From assembly GCA_021234155.1 (NCBI GenBank), contig JAJEKV010000033.1, forward strand, positions 15,195,422 through 15,259,421: a DNA stretch of 64,000 bases. The letters run 5' to 3'. A program made the position numbers and the translations under genes. Position 1 is the first letter of the stretch, and each line of letters starts with the position of its first letter. Shown here in pieces: positions 23,601 through 37,540 of the stretch. The notes beneath the pieces were generated by a model. It did not search any database, was not told the origin of the DNA, and saw only the letters and a list, made by a program, of their open reading frames with translations. The DNA is from Isoetes taiwanensis (taxonomy: Eukaryota > Streptophyta > Lycopodiopsida > Isoetales > Isoetaceae).

Positions 23601-26600
23601 GAAGTTTGTTGCAAATGCTTTTTGGAGTTCCTAAGCTTTGTGGGAGATCAGGTGAGATTTTTGCCTTCAAAGAGCCATTTTGAGGGATCTAGTTCTACTA
23701 TGCTTTTTAACTACAATGCGTAAATTCGATCTAGCAGGTGATAGCTTATCTTCTGTTGTCATGTTCTTCCTCTGTTTGCTACAAGAGTGGAAGTTTTCTA
23801 AAGGCAGCCAGTGTGGGGAGTATATTCTACTAATAAGAATAAGTGTAACCCCATTTCTTCAAAACTTCCAACGGAACTAATCAATCTCTCATAGGCATGA
23901 TTGCCACACATGCCAGAAAAGCCATGTATAGAGTGTTTCACTTAGATAAGTCGTAGCCTTAATGATGTAATATATGTTTAATTTAAGTGTGCTGATCACA
24001 AATATACAATCAGATTCCTGAAAAGACACTATATCAACATTACATGCCAACCCAAACAAAGTGCTACTGCAGAGGGTTGCCCTCATATAGAGTTGGTACA
24101 AAATGTATTGGGTCAATGTATAAGATAATTCTGCATCTCAACCACATAGCATAGACACGACAATTAAATGAAACTTATCATGCAATTATTGCTAAATTTG
24201 AAATATGTAGGGTAATTGATGTCTATAATAGGTTCCCGAAACTTTCAACTATTTTCAACTACAAACTACAACCTGTCACATCTCTACATTTCAGACAAAG
24301 CAGGCTGGCATGACAATGAGTATATGCTCCTGCAACAAGTCGAATATGGAAGAGTTGATGACTATGATCAACAACATCAAATGTACCTGGTTTCCACCTC
24401 TCTGGTATTCTAGTTGCATATAACGCTGCCCCAAGGTCATAAACAATTAAACAATAGTTGTAATCACCACAGGCTCATCCCCATACATAACCGGTTTATG
24501 CAAACACGGGAGGGACCCCTAACACGCCCATTCGAAAGATAACAAGCTCGAAAGTGCTCGAAAGTCCAATAGTGCGATGACTGAAAAAATGGGAGCAAAG
24601 AAATAAGGATAGCTGCAAGCCCCATAACAGTTGTTATCGATACAAATTTCTCCAAAATTTCTCCAAGCTGAGCTGCACATAAAAAGAAATGTTGAGAGGT
24701 GGCTGAGAGTGAAGCATCATGTGTGTTATGATAGAAAAACTTAATAATGTGTGGCATGGTATCCATGGCATAGCCGAGTTTTATCTTAACATCTTGTTTT
24801 TGTTATACTTAAAAAGGTTAATTTCGACATGACCATATGACTCCCATTTTAGAAAAGTTTGCAGAGAAAAAAAACCTTGTAACAGGGAAGTTCCTCCCCT
24901 GCCTATATGGACCACTTGGATCTTGCAATTTCGAACAATTTTATAGCTCTTTGCGCAGATCTTCACATGCATGGTTTTTTCTTCCAATGTCTGTCTTTGT
25001 TTCGTGTGTGCTTTGTTAAAGCACCATATCGTCAACACTAATACTTGGTGGCTTGAAAGTTCTTTTCTTGTCTTCCGGGCCTAGATGGGCCATTACCATG
25101 AGCACATCATCTGATGTGTCTACCAGCTATTCTCATCATCAAGATACCTAATATATGTAGAATGCAGCTAGATGCGACAAAATCAATGCCATTATTCCCT
25201 TCAAACCAAGAGTTATGGATGGGCACTAGCCCGAGGCATTGTATAGGACAAGCGAAAGAAGCGAATAGATTTTGAGGAAGAAACATTGACAAATTACTCG
25301 GCAAGGATGGCGGTTGCATATCAAAGTATGACTAACTGGAATTAGGTTATAGCATTCATTACCTCTTTGAATAAACACATTCACAACATGTGTTTGAGAA
25401 TCCTCCTGCAAATATCGGCCTTCTTGCAAACCAAATGGCAAACGCTCTTGCAATCTAGGGTTTCAATCTCTATAAACCAAGAGCGTATTTCCCCGCTGCT
25501 CGATTCCAATCTGCAAGATATTTCACAAGTACACGGAAAGATCGCTCTAGCTGCAAACCCTCTCGAGAGATGAAGTACTAGAGAAAATCATAAATTGAAT
25601 CCTTTCTAAGCCTAAAACGTTACTTTTCACAAATACACCAGCTAAACCCATGGCTCCCCAACCAGTAATATCGGTAAGGTTTAATGTAAATTATCTAATA
25701 GAAACATAAAAAGATAGCATTCACAAAACAAGACAAATGACATGTTAGATGTATCATGGATTTACACCTTCGATGTCGCGAAATATCTATGGTGGATTTG
25801 CATGCTTCTAAAGAATGGGTTTTGTATGTTTCATCTCGATGAAGTGCAATCTTTGCATATTTCATATGAAGAAAATAAAGAAACAGAAAGCCATGCAATT
25901 TAGAGCACAGTAAGGTTTGAGCCCTTCTCGGGTTTGCAAAATCGAGAGTAAAATACGGGTTTAAATCAAAAGAGAAGCTCTTCAAGAGTAAAGAACCAAC
26001 TCGGAAGCAAGAATATAAAAATCCCACCGAAATGCTGATCCAAGTTCATCCTACAATCTTTGCATCAGAGATAGCAAAACAACTGAAAAAGACAACAAAT
26101 GATTTCAAAATCTTGACTTGCCACGATGTTTACACTTCGATCGATAATGCAGATATAAGGGTCCACTTCCAAAGCCCCGCAGAGTCCATGTGTGCAATTG
26201 CAGTGCTGGTTGAAATTTGTTCTTGGGTTTCTTTGCAAAAATGAATTGCGGACTTTTGCCGTTCCTCAGATCAATAGGGCTCATTGTAGAAATTCTCTGC
26301 CAATGCATCAGAATGAGGAAATTTAAAACAACTATCTGAATCGTGAGGTGCAACAAGACTAGTCCTTAGAATCTTTGAGACAGCAAGAAGGTCGCTAGCC
26401 AACATTTCCTTACATTGCGAATCCTATAAATTCTTCAAGCTATGATTTTCTTGGCCTCGGTAACAAAAATTTGCTTGCATTTCACACAAGGAAAAAAAGC
26501 TTGCATGGCTGTAAAGCCACATCCCAGTCTATAAATCCGGAAAAGAAGATAGAAACGTCGCATCGGATCGGGACTTGTGACTCACGGACAAACCCTTGGA

Positions 26601-27129
26601 ATCCAAATAATACCTCTGTTTAGCCCAAAACCAAAGGTCATTTGTGTTCCAAGAAAATCAGGTATTTGTTTCAAAATGGGTGCGTAAATAACCACCATTC
26701 TGTCTTAAATGAATGCATATTCAAGCAAGAGCTCGATCATATTTAGCAATGCCACAGTACCTCCTTCAAGAGAAACATTAAGCCCATTTCTAGATGATCC
26801 ACTAAACCACACCTCAAAATGCATCAAATATTTGCTGACCAAACCCGGGCTCTGCTGAGCTGCATGTAGCAAATCGGTCAATAACTTCTGGCAGGTGAAA
26901 TCGATTAGACGAAATCACGGAGGAAAAAATCTTGTTGTTCGAACTCCCGATCAAATGAAAGATTGCACCGACTTATCAAATGCCGATGCTCAAAGAATCA
27001 CGGAAGAAAAAAAAAAAAAAAAGTCGGATCTGGAAGAATCGGACAGATGCTTTGGTCACAACAATTTGCATGGGTTACGAGATGGCCAAGAAGGAAGCTG
27101 TTACTAAGCTCGGGGCTTTTATTAAAAGT
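20696..27129. other. Palindrome spacer, gene-free part
   Basis: Unique sequence between the arms. Only short frames on both strands; no gene family, RNA gene or clear transposon terminus recognised over about 6.4 kb. Confidence 0.45.
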
Positions 27130-27985
27130 AGATGAAACCAGCAGAATGGCGATCGGTGGCAGAAGCCATTCCCATGCTTATCTGACTTCTTAACTCGATG
27201 ATTTGAAGTCCGGGAGAATGCAATTGCATGTCTGCTTAATATATGCCTTCATGATAAAAACAAGAGGGCAATTATGGATATTCGAAACTCGGATAATATT
27301 AGCAAGGTCTTAAATGCAGGCTTGACTATAGCAGCCAAACAGTCTTCTTTGCAACACTTTTAGCCTTATGTCAATAAAGGAGTATAGGGATACAAAGGTG
27401 AGAATGATGCAGTTATACCGGCTTTCTCGGATTGCTAGAGGATAGTGCTTTTCAGTCTAAAAAAGATGCTCTAGAGGGTCTTTTTCATCTTTCCTCATCC
27501 GATATGAATAATTTACGCTTGGTTAGATGCGGTGCGGTTTTAAACCGCTATCGATAATTCATGATAGAAGGGCGTATTGTTTGAACATTCAAAGAATGGA
27601 AGGTTGGTTCAGGATATATTGGCGGTATTAAGTATGATAGGTAAATGTCAAGAAGGGGCATTGAAAATAAGTCAGGCAGGTGCAATTCCCCTCCTAGTTG
27701 AAATCTCGGAACCCACGCAGACAATGAGAAGCCGTGAAAATGCATTTCTTTGTGCTTCTAAATTTGTGCCAGACGGTGGTGGGGCAATAGTAGAGGAAGT
27801 TGTTAATTGCAACTCATGTATGTCAGCACTACTGTGCACTTGTGTCTTTCAGGTTCATGCGCGGCCGCCGAGAAGGCTGGTGCTTTGCTTCAGATCTTGA
27901 TGGTAAATGAAAGATGCGTGTGAAGGAGGAACGAAGAATTCTGGCCAGCACATTGTTACATATCTGTTTGGATGGTCTTCTTTGG
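27130..27985 (+). pseudogene. U-box/ARM-repeat-type E3 ligase pseudogene (ARM region)
   Basis: Several frames give consecutive armadillo-repeat signatures: VAEAIPMLI, then VRENAIACLLNICLHDKNKR and AIMDI; KKDALEGLFHLSSSDMNN; NGRLVQDILAVLSMIGKCQE then GALKISQAGAIPLLVEI and SRENAFLCA; and finally EKAGALLQIL. These match the ARM domain of plant PUB proteins, which target substrates for ubiquitination. Frameshifts and stops between repeats (for example near 27195, 27360 and 27560) show that it is dead. No clear U-box was recognised upstream. It lies in the spacer and has no mirror in the arms. Confidence 0.72.
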
Positions 27986-28009
27986 ACTAAAATATGATGT
28001 CAGCTTTAT

Positions 28010-29120
28010 GTAAAGAGGATGAGTGTCGAATACAAAATTGCCAATCTGAAGGTTTGATCATGATGATTTGTGGCCATTTTGATGGTATCACATGGTTTGC
28101 CATGACTTTTAGGCCTGCCATCAAAATCCTAATCTCAAAGGTTTGTCGACTTCGCAAAATAAAAAGGAAGCTTGCTTTCTATGGTCGCTATCTCTCTTTT
28201 GCTGGAAGAATGGTTTTAGCTAACTTCCTGTTGGCTAATGCCCATATTCAACTCTAGTTGCTTTGAAATCTATTTACCAACAGATCTGAGGGCGGTTTGC
28301 TCAAGCTTTAGCAGGTAAGTACGTTCGGAGGTTCCTTCTTGGATAATCTCACCATGTAGCTTCTTTACTAAATATTGGCTTTCTAAAAGCCATTCGGGTG
28401 GACATCCAACCATTGAACATTAACTTTACCGAACTCTATCCTGCTGCCTAAATGTTGTCCTCTTAGAAGAATTCTTGTATCTGTTTTTGATCATGCACCA
28501 ATGACATATCAAACTCAACACGCTATCTTTTGGTGTCCCCTAGTCTATGATAATCAGAATGAGTGCCTGGTACTAAGAAACCTCCTTTGGCTTCAAATCC
28601 CATTGGTAATGGCAGCAAAATCACTGCGTAACCTAATAATATCATTCTTAACTTTTTTCTAGACATTGGAAGTTAATAATATCAAACAAGCAGCTCCAAT
28701 TTTGAAGTATTTATTCTACTCCAAACAATAGGAATATCTATGCTAAGGCTGCTACTAAGTGGAGTATTTAATATCAGGAAACTTTAAACCTGTTTGCTAG
28801 TGTCGGGAAATCCAAATTGCTCTGCTATACATCACATAATATATTATATCTATTTTTGCAACATTTGATCACTTTGGGAGTGGCTAAATGTACCTCTCCA
28901 TAACAATCCTTTCGGCTCCTTTGAGCTATAATGTCACTTTTATGGATGCCTCAATAACCCTGGGTCAATCTGGAAACACAGAAATAGGGTTTGTCTTGGT
29001 AGTATACAATAGATTAAGGATGCAATTACAAAAAACTTGCCTCTTCAAGGCTATGACGATAGAACACAGGTGGTTACTTTGTTGGTTTATTTCTGTCATT
29101 TTCAATCCAGGATACTGATT
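28010..29120 (+). pseudogene. LINE retrotransposon relic (RT thumb and RNase H pieces)
   Basis: The frame at 28125-28257 reads KIKRKLAFYGRYLSFAGRM then VLANFLLANA, typical of the plant LINE reverse-transcriptase C-terminal region (the L-S-x-A-G-R motif). About 650 bp further, at 28900-29100, MDASITLGQ...GFVLVVYN and LFKAMTIEH resemble the RNase H domain found downstream in such ORF2 proteins. The sequence between is full of stops. It is an old, degenerate copy. Confidence 0.5.
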
Positions 29121-29984
29121 GTGAACTCCTTTTTGATAGGGTACATAGAGGATTCAGCACATATGAGGAATGTCAAACCTTTATATCATTATGGATGAAC
29201 TTGTTTAGGATAAAGATAAAGAAAAAGGTTTTTTACGTCCATGGTTATCCAAACGGGCCATGGAACGGGAACTGAACAAAAGCCGTGGGACCGAACAGAA
29301 CTCGGGGGCTATGCTCTATAACAAGTCATGCTTGCAATAACAAGAAAAAAAAAATTGCAAAATAATGCATTTGGCATCATGAATAGTTGGAGTTAACTTC
29401 CACCTATGCTAGAAAATATAATATACGGTTGAAAATATATGGTATATATTATGAACCTATTGAGACACAAGATCTTCATCCTTGCTGGTTGCATAGTCCT
29501 TAGTGGTGGGTACAAAGTCTAGAGTGATACGTGATCTTCATTAAGAGATGAAACTACGTGGGAGGTGGAATCCCATCAAGTTTTTGCACATGGCACATGC
29601 CATATCGACATCAACATTTTAGGAAATTGGGATTGATTTGAATTTTGCTATCTAATCCAACGAATCGGCGGATCTTTCTAGATGTAACGATGATGAGCAA
29701 TCCTTTTCGGTGATGAAAGCGGTGCGAGATTGACTAAATTTTTTGCTATTTGTTCCATAAACTTATTTGGTAGGGTTTAGCAAATAAGGAGATTGCTCCG
29801 CAGGTCGACTCCTCTAGAGTTAATAAATTGGTAGTAATATTGGCCTGCAGGTGCTTCATGTCAGCTTTTGCGGTAATATGCGAACTTAGTTGTTTCTTTA
29901 GTTGTTTGTACACATATACACCCACTAAAAAGAACAACTAGCGGCGGCGATGCTTTCGCGGTAATATGAAAACTTAGTTGTTTC

Positions 29985-30355
29985 CAGTGTTGCAAAAATA
30001 CGCGTATTTTTTAAAAAGGATCCATACCGTACCGTACTTGTACGTACGTACGTATTTTTAAAAAATACTCCTGACGTTTTTTTTGTAAAATGATACTTGT
30101 TTTTCACAAAACAGTAAACTTGCACTTACCAGGAATTGAACCTAGGCCTCCTAGATAGCAAACTAACATGCTAACCAACTTCCCCTACATCAGTTTTATG
30201 TTTTATTTCACTGTTTTATTCTATTTAAACACTGTTTTTTATTTTTAAAAAATACTCCAAACGTACGTAAGGTACGTATGGCTGAAAAAAACGTATTTTT
30301 TAAAAAATACGGAAAAGATGCGTCGGTAGTCAAAGATGATCTGGGGGACAACTTG
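29985..30355. mobile_element. CAGTGTTG-type MITE with tRNA-like core, right arm only
   Basis: A 371-bp insertion flanked by the exact 8-bp duplication GTTGTTTC (29977-29984 and 30356-30363). The left arm at about 20105 shows the empty site. The ends are CAGTGTTGC and, reversed, CAAGTTGTC. Internal arms contain inverted A/T tracts (GTATTTTTTAAAAAATAC-like). An 8-bp TSD and CA-starting ends fit the hAT superfamily. No coding capacity. Confidence 0.75.
30121..30188 (-). other. tRNA-like sequence with pol III A and B boxes
   Basis: On the minus strand, TTGGTTAGCATG (A-box-like, 30168-30179) is followed 25 bp on by GGTTCAATTCC (B box, 30132-30142) inside a foldable T arm (CTAGG-TTCAATT-CCTGG). 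A candidate anticodon loop TTGCTAT would give GCT, with a 4-of-5 stem. The acceptor ends do not pair, so this is tRNA-derived and unlikely to be a working tRNA. Confidence 0.45.
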
Positions 30356-32234
30356 GTTGTTTCTTTAGTTGTTTGTACACATATGCACCCACTAAAAAGA
30401 ACAACTAGCGACAAAGTCTTGTAAGATTTATGATACTTCACACAATTTATTGCATTTCAAAAATTTAACACAATCTCTGAAATGCCATAATTGTGTGAAA
30501 TATCATAAAATCTTGTATCTGGAAAACAATGGTTCCGTGCGAGAAGAGAAAAGAATCTGCAGTGGTCCATGATAACCTTAGAACTTCGTGCTAGGTCAAT
30601 GACATCTAGACATCTGGTCAGGCTTTTTTCCCTTTGGAATCTATGGTGGAACCATGGTACCCATTGCAAAGAAGGTCATGATGTCCGAGGGACAGATGTC
30701 ATTGAACTTGAACATGCATGCAGTTGGAAGCAAGAGTGGATCATGTATCTTGTGAACCTGCTTCTCTTCCACGGGCTTTTGAATGGTCTGCCATGGTTTG
30801 GCCCCTTCGCTCACAGAGATCCCTTTACAGCAAGATTCGGCAGCACGAGAAGAGACAAATAGTGTCAGAGTTCAGAAGCCCATGGAAGGCAGCATGTTCT
30901 TGAGCCACTAAGGTCAACGATTCCTCCTGAATTCTGGAACGAGCCATCAATCTTAAGTATCTCAAGTTGAAAGCAACTATCTTTCTTTCTCTGCCTCTCT
31001 GGATCAATGTGGTGTAGTCACTTTCTAGGCTCCATTATTCAGAGAGGCGTGGTTGCAAGACCGTCGAAGTTCCCATATGCACTCTCCATATTCAATGCTC
31101 TAGTGTAATATTTCAATGGCATCAGGACTTACCTTGGGCACTATAGTTGGAATCATTGTTCTCACTACAAAGCACAATGGTCGAAACGAAATGGCTACAT
31201 TTCAGCGTTACCTCCCTCTGGTCACAGCGAGGTTTCCACATGCCTCTTGCATTCATCTCTTAGGATCAATACACTTAGCTCCTTACTAAGCTCTATTGCA
31301 CAAAGAGATGAATGCACGGTGAATTCTTGGAAATCTTGTTGTAAGAGTGGATCATGTATCTTGTGAATCTGCTTCATTTTGATGGGCTCTTGAATAGCGG
31401 CCGTCGTTTGACCCCTTCATGCGTAAAGATCCCTTGAGCAAGATTTTGCAGCATCTTGAAGAGACAAAGCGGCGTCGAGTTTAATAAGCCCATTGAAGGT
31501 TGCGTGTACTTTCGAGGCACTACGATTCGGTGATTGCGCCTAAATTTAAGAAACTCTTGAACCTTAGATTGTTCTCAAATTATCTATCCATGTCTTTATG
31601 TAATTTTGCGAGTGAAAATAACAAATGAAGAGAGATACAAATGAAATGACAAAATTTTTTGTTTTATTCACAAGTTGTTTATTCTTCCACGTCTGTTAGA
31701 TACTGCCATCGACACTGGAGAGTCAACTGGATCAAGACATGTGGTTATTTCCTCGACAAAACTTGTTGTATTGATGGGAGCAAGATCACCCACCCCCCTG
31801 TGTCAAATTCTTCGTTTTCTTGGCTACCGTTGGATTGATCCAAGAATATGTTTTCTAGGTCATCTATGTCGCGTTGTGAAATTGGTGCATTGAATGTGCG
31901 TACTTAGCGTGGATCCAAAGCAAGTACTAACAAGGTTTGGAGGTGTTGGCCTTCTATTGCTTCGTCTGGCTATTTCAATTGTCTTGGCCATTCCTTTCTC
32001 GCCCATGCTACACCTTTCGACACCCTCTAATTGGTACGTTGGCGCAGCAAGAGGGATGGTGTAGTTGATTTCTTCTGCTTCGTGCTCCCCTGGTTGTCCC
32101 TTGTCTTTTTTTGCTATTATTCTTCGTTTTGCGTATCACATCTAATCTTTGTTTTGGTGTGTTATGAGAGATCTTGTTTTTTTGTGGTCAAAATAATAAT
32201 TCAAAAAACATGAATGACATATGAACCATATAGT

Positions 32235-33415
32235 ATGCTGTTTTCGTTTTGGGGTTGTGGAGGGTATTCTGGCAATGGTGGGGACTATGATTTCGGTATC
32301 GTATTGTATAGAAAATGGTATAATTTGCCATGTGAGAGGAGCTTGGATGGTTATTGCTATTTTGGGTTGTTGGCAATTGCTTTTTTCATGGATGTTTTTG
32401 CAAAGGCTCTTTGGAATAGGAGAAAAATTTGGCGCCCTTTTTTTAGGGCGTGGATAAGAAGGCATGCTCCCTTCTTTTTTTGGCAAAGGAAGCGGAGGAG
32501 AGGCGCAGGGCATGTAGGCAGACAGGCCGGCCTGTGCAGAAAGTGGCAGAAATTCCTCATGCAATGAAGCTCCAGGTCCTCCGCTTGAGCTCGATGGGCC
32601 AGGGCTGCCGATGGAGTTGCAGGGCTTGCGATTAGCCTTAGGCACACTTACTCTTTTGGGCACCATGCAGATGTTGGTGCTTTTCAGAGACTGAATCTGA
32701 AGAAGAGAGGATCATATCGGATTCAGATAGTGTTGACAAAGGGATGAAAGATAAAGCTTTTTGTGTATTCGATGGCTTCCTTCGCACAAAGATATGAAGG
32801 ATACAGGACTGTTTTACTGATTTCTATTTTCAAGGAGCTCTAAGTTTAAAACGGCGGAATTCCGGAGCAAGCTTTCGTTGTTGTCTTCAAACAATATCAG
32901 GTTTCCATTTGCAAGCTGCTGTACAAATCTTAGACCCCATTACTTGATCCGATTTTGTCTTCAAGCATAAAATTTGCTGTATCTGATGATTCTTGGGTCT
33001 GGGCTCTCCATAGCGGCCGAACTTTTCATCTGCCCTCGAAAGCACCAGCCGTTAGCAGACGATTGGTCAATTCTGTTGGAGCATCTAAATAATTCTGAGC
33101 CTTCGTCCATATCTCTGTTTTTTCCGATCTATGCAAGCATTGTTACGTTTACAAAGACATACGGATGGAAACGGACCATAGGGGTTCCTTCATATTCTGG
33201 CATCGCTGGCCTTCATGCTGACCATTGGCTTGTTTATTTTGTGTTTTTCTTGTGCTTTAACCATGTGGTCGATCGACACCATAGGAAGTGGTTTGTTGTT
33301 TTTGGGTCAAAATCTTAATGGCCATTGATGTGGCACAATACTGGGAATATCCCACAGATCGATGGCTTGAAATAAAAGATGAACCAAACGCTATAATACA
33401 TGGAAAAAACGAATA
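32235..33415. other. Right-arm-specific insertion, about 1.2 kb, unclassified
   Basis: The left arm at about 18230 joins 'gcttaatggttcatatg' directly, where the right arm has about 1.2 kb. The insert has open frames on both strands (up to 174 codons on minus, 32666-32142) but none is recognised, and no clear TIR or TSD was found. Confidence 0.6.
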
Positions 33416-35208
33416 AGCATACAGCTCCCATAACACACCAAAATAAAGATTTCAAAATTTTCTTTTTTAGTTTGTGGTTTGAAAGACAAAGTACAAGGCG
33501 GCCAATTTCTTTATTTTATTCACTCATTCTCTTCTTTAAGTATATTCCTTTTTTAGTAAATTTGTGAAATTCGTCTCTGTTATTTCTTTAACACGTCTCT
33601 TTCTTTAACACGTCTCTGTTATTTCTTTAACACGCTTCTTTTCTTTCCTTTTGTTTTACTTACTAGAGAAGCAAGATTTGAAAACGCATTTAGCAACTTG
33701 ATGAGCAGTATATGAAGCATTTCATTTACCAAAGCATGAAATACTTGATAGTGCTTTATTGAAATCCATACAAAAGAATTTGAAATTTTATTTGGGCCGT
33801 TCAACAAACATAGTTTTGTTTTAAATCCCCGCGGCCGCACGTACATTTAGATCCATTTGAAAAATGCAGTCCATTTGAAAAATGCTACTTCTCTTGAGAC
33901 TTTCCATGGCGACACTCGGCTTTTAATGCTCTGCTGGATGACATAAAAGCCATGGCCTCTTGTTCATACCAAAAACACAGTGGGTCAGAAACCCCTTCTA
34001 AGAAATTAGAAAGCGGGCTTTGTATGATTGGCTGTCCTTGAGAATTATTGTTGGAATTGTTGTCATGCCATATTGATAATTAATAATTGAACGAGGGAGT
34101 CGTGCAGGCGGTGAAGCATCTGCCTGGGGTAAAGCTTTGAGAGATCGGCTTGTGGCTGGCTGCTGTGGCTGGATCGGTTGGAAGCACAGGATTTTGAGCA
34201 TAGCCATAGCTTCATAATCGATGTAGATGTATGTAAACAGTCTATAGTTGAAAAGCTCAATTACTGCCAGCATATAAGAAATGCATATCATCTTGGTAGC
34301 TTCAAACATGCTTGTCAACTTACCATTCTAGGATGGATTGTAGTCAAGAAAATTGTTGTGAAATCACAGTTTAGAACATCTCTTCCATAGACTGCAGAAG
34401 ATTTGGAAACAGAGCACGATAAGAAATAGCAACAAAGAAAATAAACTATTTACCTCAAACATACCTTTTGTGATGGAACATGAGCAAGCAAGAACCCGAA
34501 CTTCTAATTGCTCTTTCCTTATAAATTGCTCTTTTCTTGATAGTTCATCAAGTACCGTTTTGGTTTCTATCAAAAGGATGAATATGAAACGAAGAATGAG
34601 GAAAGTAGCATCTACTACCGATTAAAATAATAGGGGTCAACCTCACATGTAGAACATGATCGTGTCATTCATGCAAACAAATCAAAATAAGCACATCGTG
34701 AATGAGACCATTTTGAATAGACATTGCAACTGCATTTCTTGCAGATGCATTCGGGATGGATTCAAACGTCTCAAACTTCGGATACATAAGGCACCCGGAC
34801 TGATCGTAGGATGTCAAGAATCAATAAAAATGACGCATTTGGAAAGAATGGATTAAGTGGAATCAACAGATAAGAACTCATCAAAAATAACACAGTTGCA
34901 AAGATGTGATGCATTACAATAAAAAAGTGAAAGCCATATAAGCGAAAATAATCAAAGAATCAAATGCAAGTGCATTAATACATTGTAATGCGTAACTACT
35001 GGCCAAGACATATTTTCAAGTAGAACAAGCGAAGAACTAAAATAGATAAATTGCAGATGGACAACTAGGAAACTATTAGCCTATAAATACTAATGGGAAG
35101 AATTGAGACAAATCGATAAATTGCTCAGGTCATTAATGCTCGTTAATCTTTGTTACCTTCCAATACAACCAAGATCGGATCCATTAAAATCATCATGAAC
35201 CAGCATAA

Positions 35209-35873
35209 TTAGTGCTTTCTGCAGCATAAGTTAGCATGTCATTACACAATTTAATGCCCCAAAAGCAACATGTAACCAAATAGATAGACAAACATGGCAA
35301 CATCCTTGAAATATTTTCACATTCAACAAAAGCATTATTGAAAGAATCATGTGTATTGAAAGAGCTTGGTTCTAGCAAGAATTATTCCATAGTAGAAAAG
35401 CGGTGCAACATAAAGTACCTAAGTAAGATATAATCTGCCCTTATTATTCTTAGTTTGAGGTGCATATTTCTCATCAAATATATCACCAACTCGACATAGA
35501 AGTCGGGACGAAGAAAAACACTGGGATTATCTCAAGAAAATAATTGAATCTCACCATCATGCATCAAACGTAGAAGTCGGGGACGAAAAAATGCATATCA
35601 TGCAATAAAGCTTGTTGCTTATGTATAAATTCCCCGACTTGCCTACAAAGGCTCTGCAAACTGGAAGATGCATCTCCTACCAATGTCTTGAAACAAAATA
35701 ATAATCGATTCTGAGATAGACACACAAAATAGATGTGAACAGGGAAAACAGGAAAAAATAGTGGGAAGAGGGGAAGCGGGAATTAACACGCCAAAAAACT
35801 ATGACTGCTTTTGATGAAAATGTAGCAACAAAAGCGAAGCCACATTCTGCTGCTATTTCTCCATTTTTACTCC
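35209..35873. other. Right-arm-specific segment, about 665 bp
   Basis: The left arm joins 'gaaccagcataaa' to 'ccttggaggtt' directly at about 16542. This segment is either an insertion in the right arm or a deletion in the left. No TIR, TSD or gene recognised. Confidence 0.55.
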
Positions 35874-35959
35874 TTGGAGGTTCGCCATGGCGCTCTTCTT
35901 GTTTTGAACCATGGTTACGCCATGGTTTTGAACCATGGTTCTGCCATGGCCAGCTATGA

Positions 35960-36490
35960 GACGTTGAAATAGAAAAGGAAGGGGCGATAATTGAGAAGCT
36001 ACGGAGAGGAGAGAGGCCGCATCCAAGGAGCTGATGTTGCATAAGATCACTGGCAGTATTTGAGAACAATAGTGACCTCAGAAATACGCATAGAAGATAG
36101 TGTTCTTCATCAGACCCTTCAAGAAGCATCAGAAGGTGCAAGCTAGATTCGTTGGCAGGTCTGGAGTTGAGCGCCAACGAGCTTTTAAAGATACAAACAA
36201 ATGGACAAATGGCTATGGAGTCAGTGTCGAGATCAGACATAACATTGAGGGCCATAAAATATGGCGAGAAAAAAGAGATGTTGAACTGCTGTTGGTATGT
36301 GAGGATGGCCATGACCTTTTTGGGCGAAGGAAAAGCATTGCCCATCCCGCCATGAGGCCATGAGACAATGGATAAGGTAGATTTGAAATATAATCAGCAT
36401 GTTCATGACTGCGAGGATAAAATGAAAAAAACGGAACATGATTGGAAGACACTAGGAGCCGCACGACATTTTCCTAGTTGATTTCAATTG
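35960..36490 (+). pseudogene. Unidentified helical protein fragment, right arm
   Basis: Mirror of 15872-16400. It reads MAGLELSANELLK, then frameshifts, then MLNCCWYVRMAMTF. Several 1-2-nt indels separate it from the left copy, so neither is intact. Family not recognised. Confidence 0.35.
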
Positions 36491-37540
36491 CTTTGAGATG
36501 GATAATGCTGTCTATTGAGGTACATTAGTCTTGCTCTCTCTCAGAACTGTTATTTTAATGCGCCAAATCCAGTCCTCAAATCTTTTATCTTCTCCCACAC
36601 CCCCGAGGCTTTGAAGGCTGCATGGACAAGCTCTAAGGCTTCATCCACGAGGCTTTGAAGGCTTTGTGATACCCCGAGGCTTTGGGCCCTGGTGTTTAAG
36701 AGTGAAAAGTGCTACTGCTATTGGCGAACTATTACGGGTAGTAATATATGTCATTTCTTTGTGACAAATAAAATTCTGTAAGCCAAGTTTAGTGTACAAG
36801 GTATCCTGGGGCTGTGACTTCATTTTACAATGAGGAAGTGTCAGAACAAGTATTTAACTTCAAGTCATCTTGCCATGCTTTGACCTTACACAGCTTGATA
36901 ATAACCTGGAGGCTTGGAAATGATCTCTTAGGCTGTAGCTGTTAGAAAATGCTCACTTTTGCACCAAGTAAGCTATGGTTTTCGCATCCAATTAAGCATG
37001 GGATTCCAGTCTAATTAAAGGGCCGTGGTGATATATAGCTATTTTAAAACCCCTCTCAACTTCCTAAGTATGAATCTGGAAGATTTAACATACATATGTC
37101 AAACCCTCCAAACATATCAACACGGAGAAGCCGCAAAACGAACCCTAAATATTCCTATGCTAAATGAAAAATTATCCATACCGCTTCACTGATTGAAGAA
37201 ACGAGAATTCCAGCTGCTTTTATCGGTTTGAAGTGAAGCGCCATGTTTTCTTGACTCGGGGGCCTGAAAGAGATGCCATCGGATTGAACCCTCGTAGCTC
37301 TCTGCCTGGATATGCATCCTCGTTGGCTGCTCGTTGCCGAGAATCACTCAAAGGTTTCGCTCCCAAAGGGAACAGTTCCTTTCCTTCAATGGCTTGGAAG
37401 CTATAATAGGGCCAAAGAAACATCTTTAGATGGAATGGCCCAAAAAGAAAAAAATCTTCCATAATTGGCATAAAACTGGCTATAAAAGTTGGAAGAGAAT
37501 GTTGTTTGTAGCGAAGTAGCCTAGCAAAGCAATCTTGAAG

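Noticed and set aside
32142-32666. 174-codon minus-strand frame as a novel gene in the right-arm-specific insertion
   Set aside because: Composition is Pro/Ser-rich without motifs, overlapping frames occur on the other strand, and no splice or start support is visible. It is reported only as unclassified insertion sequence.
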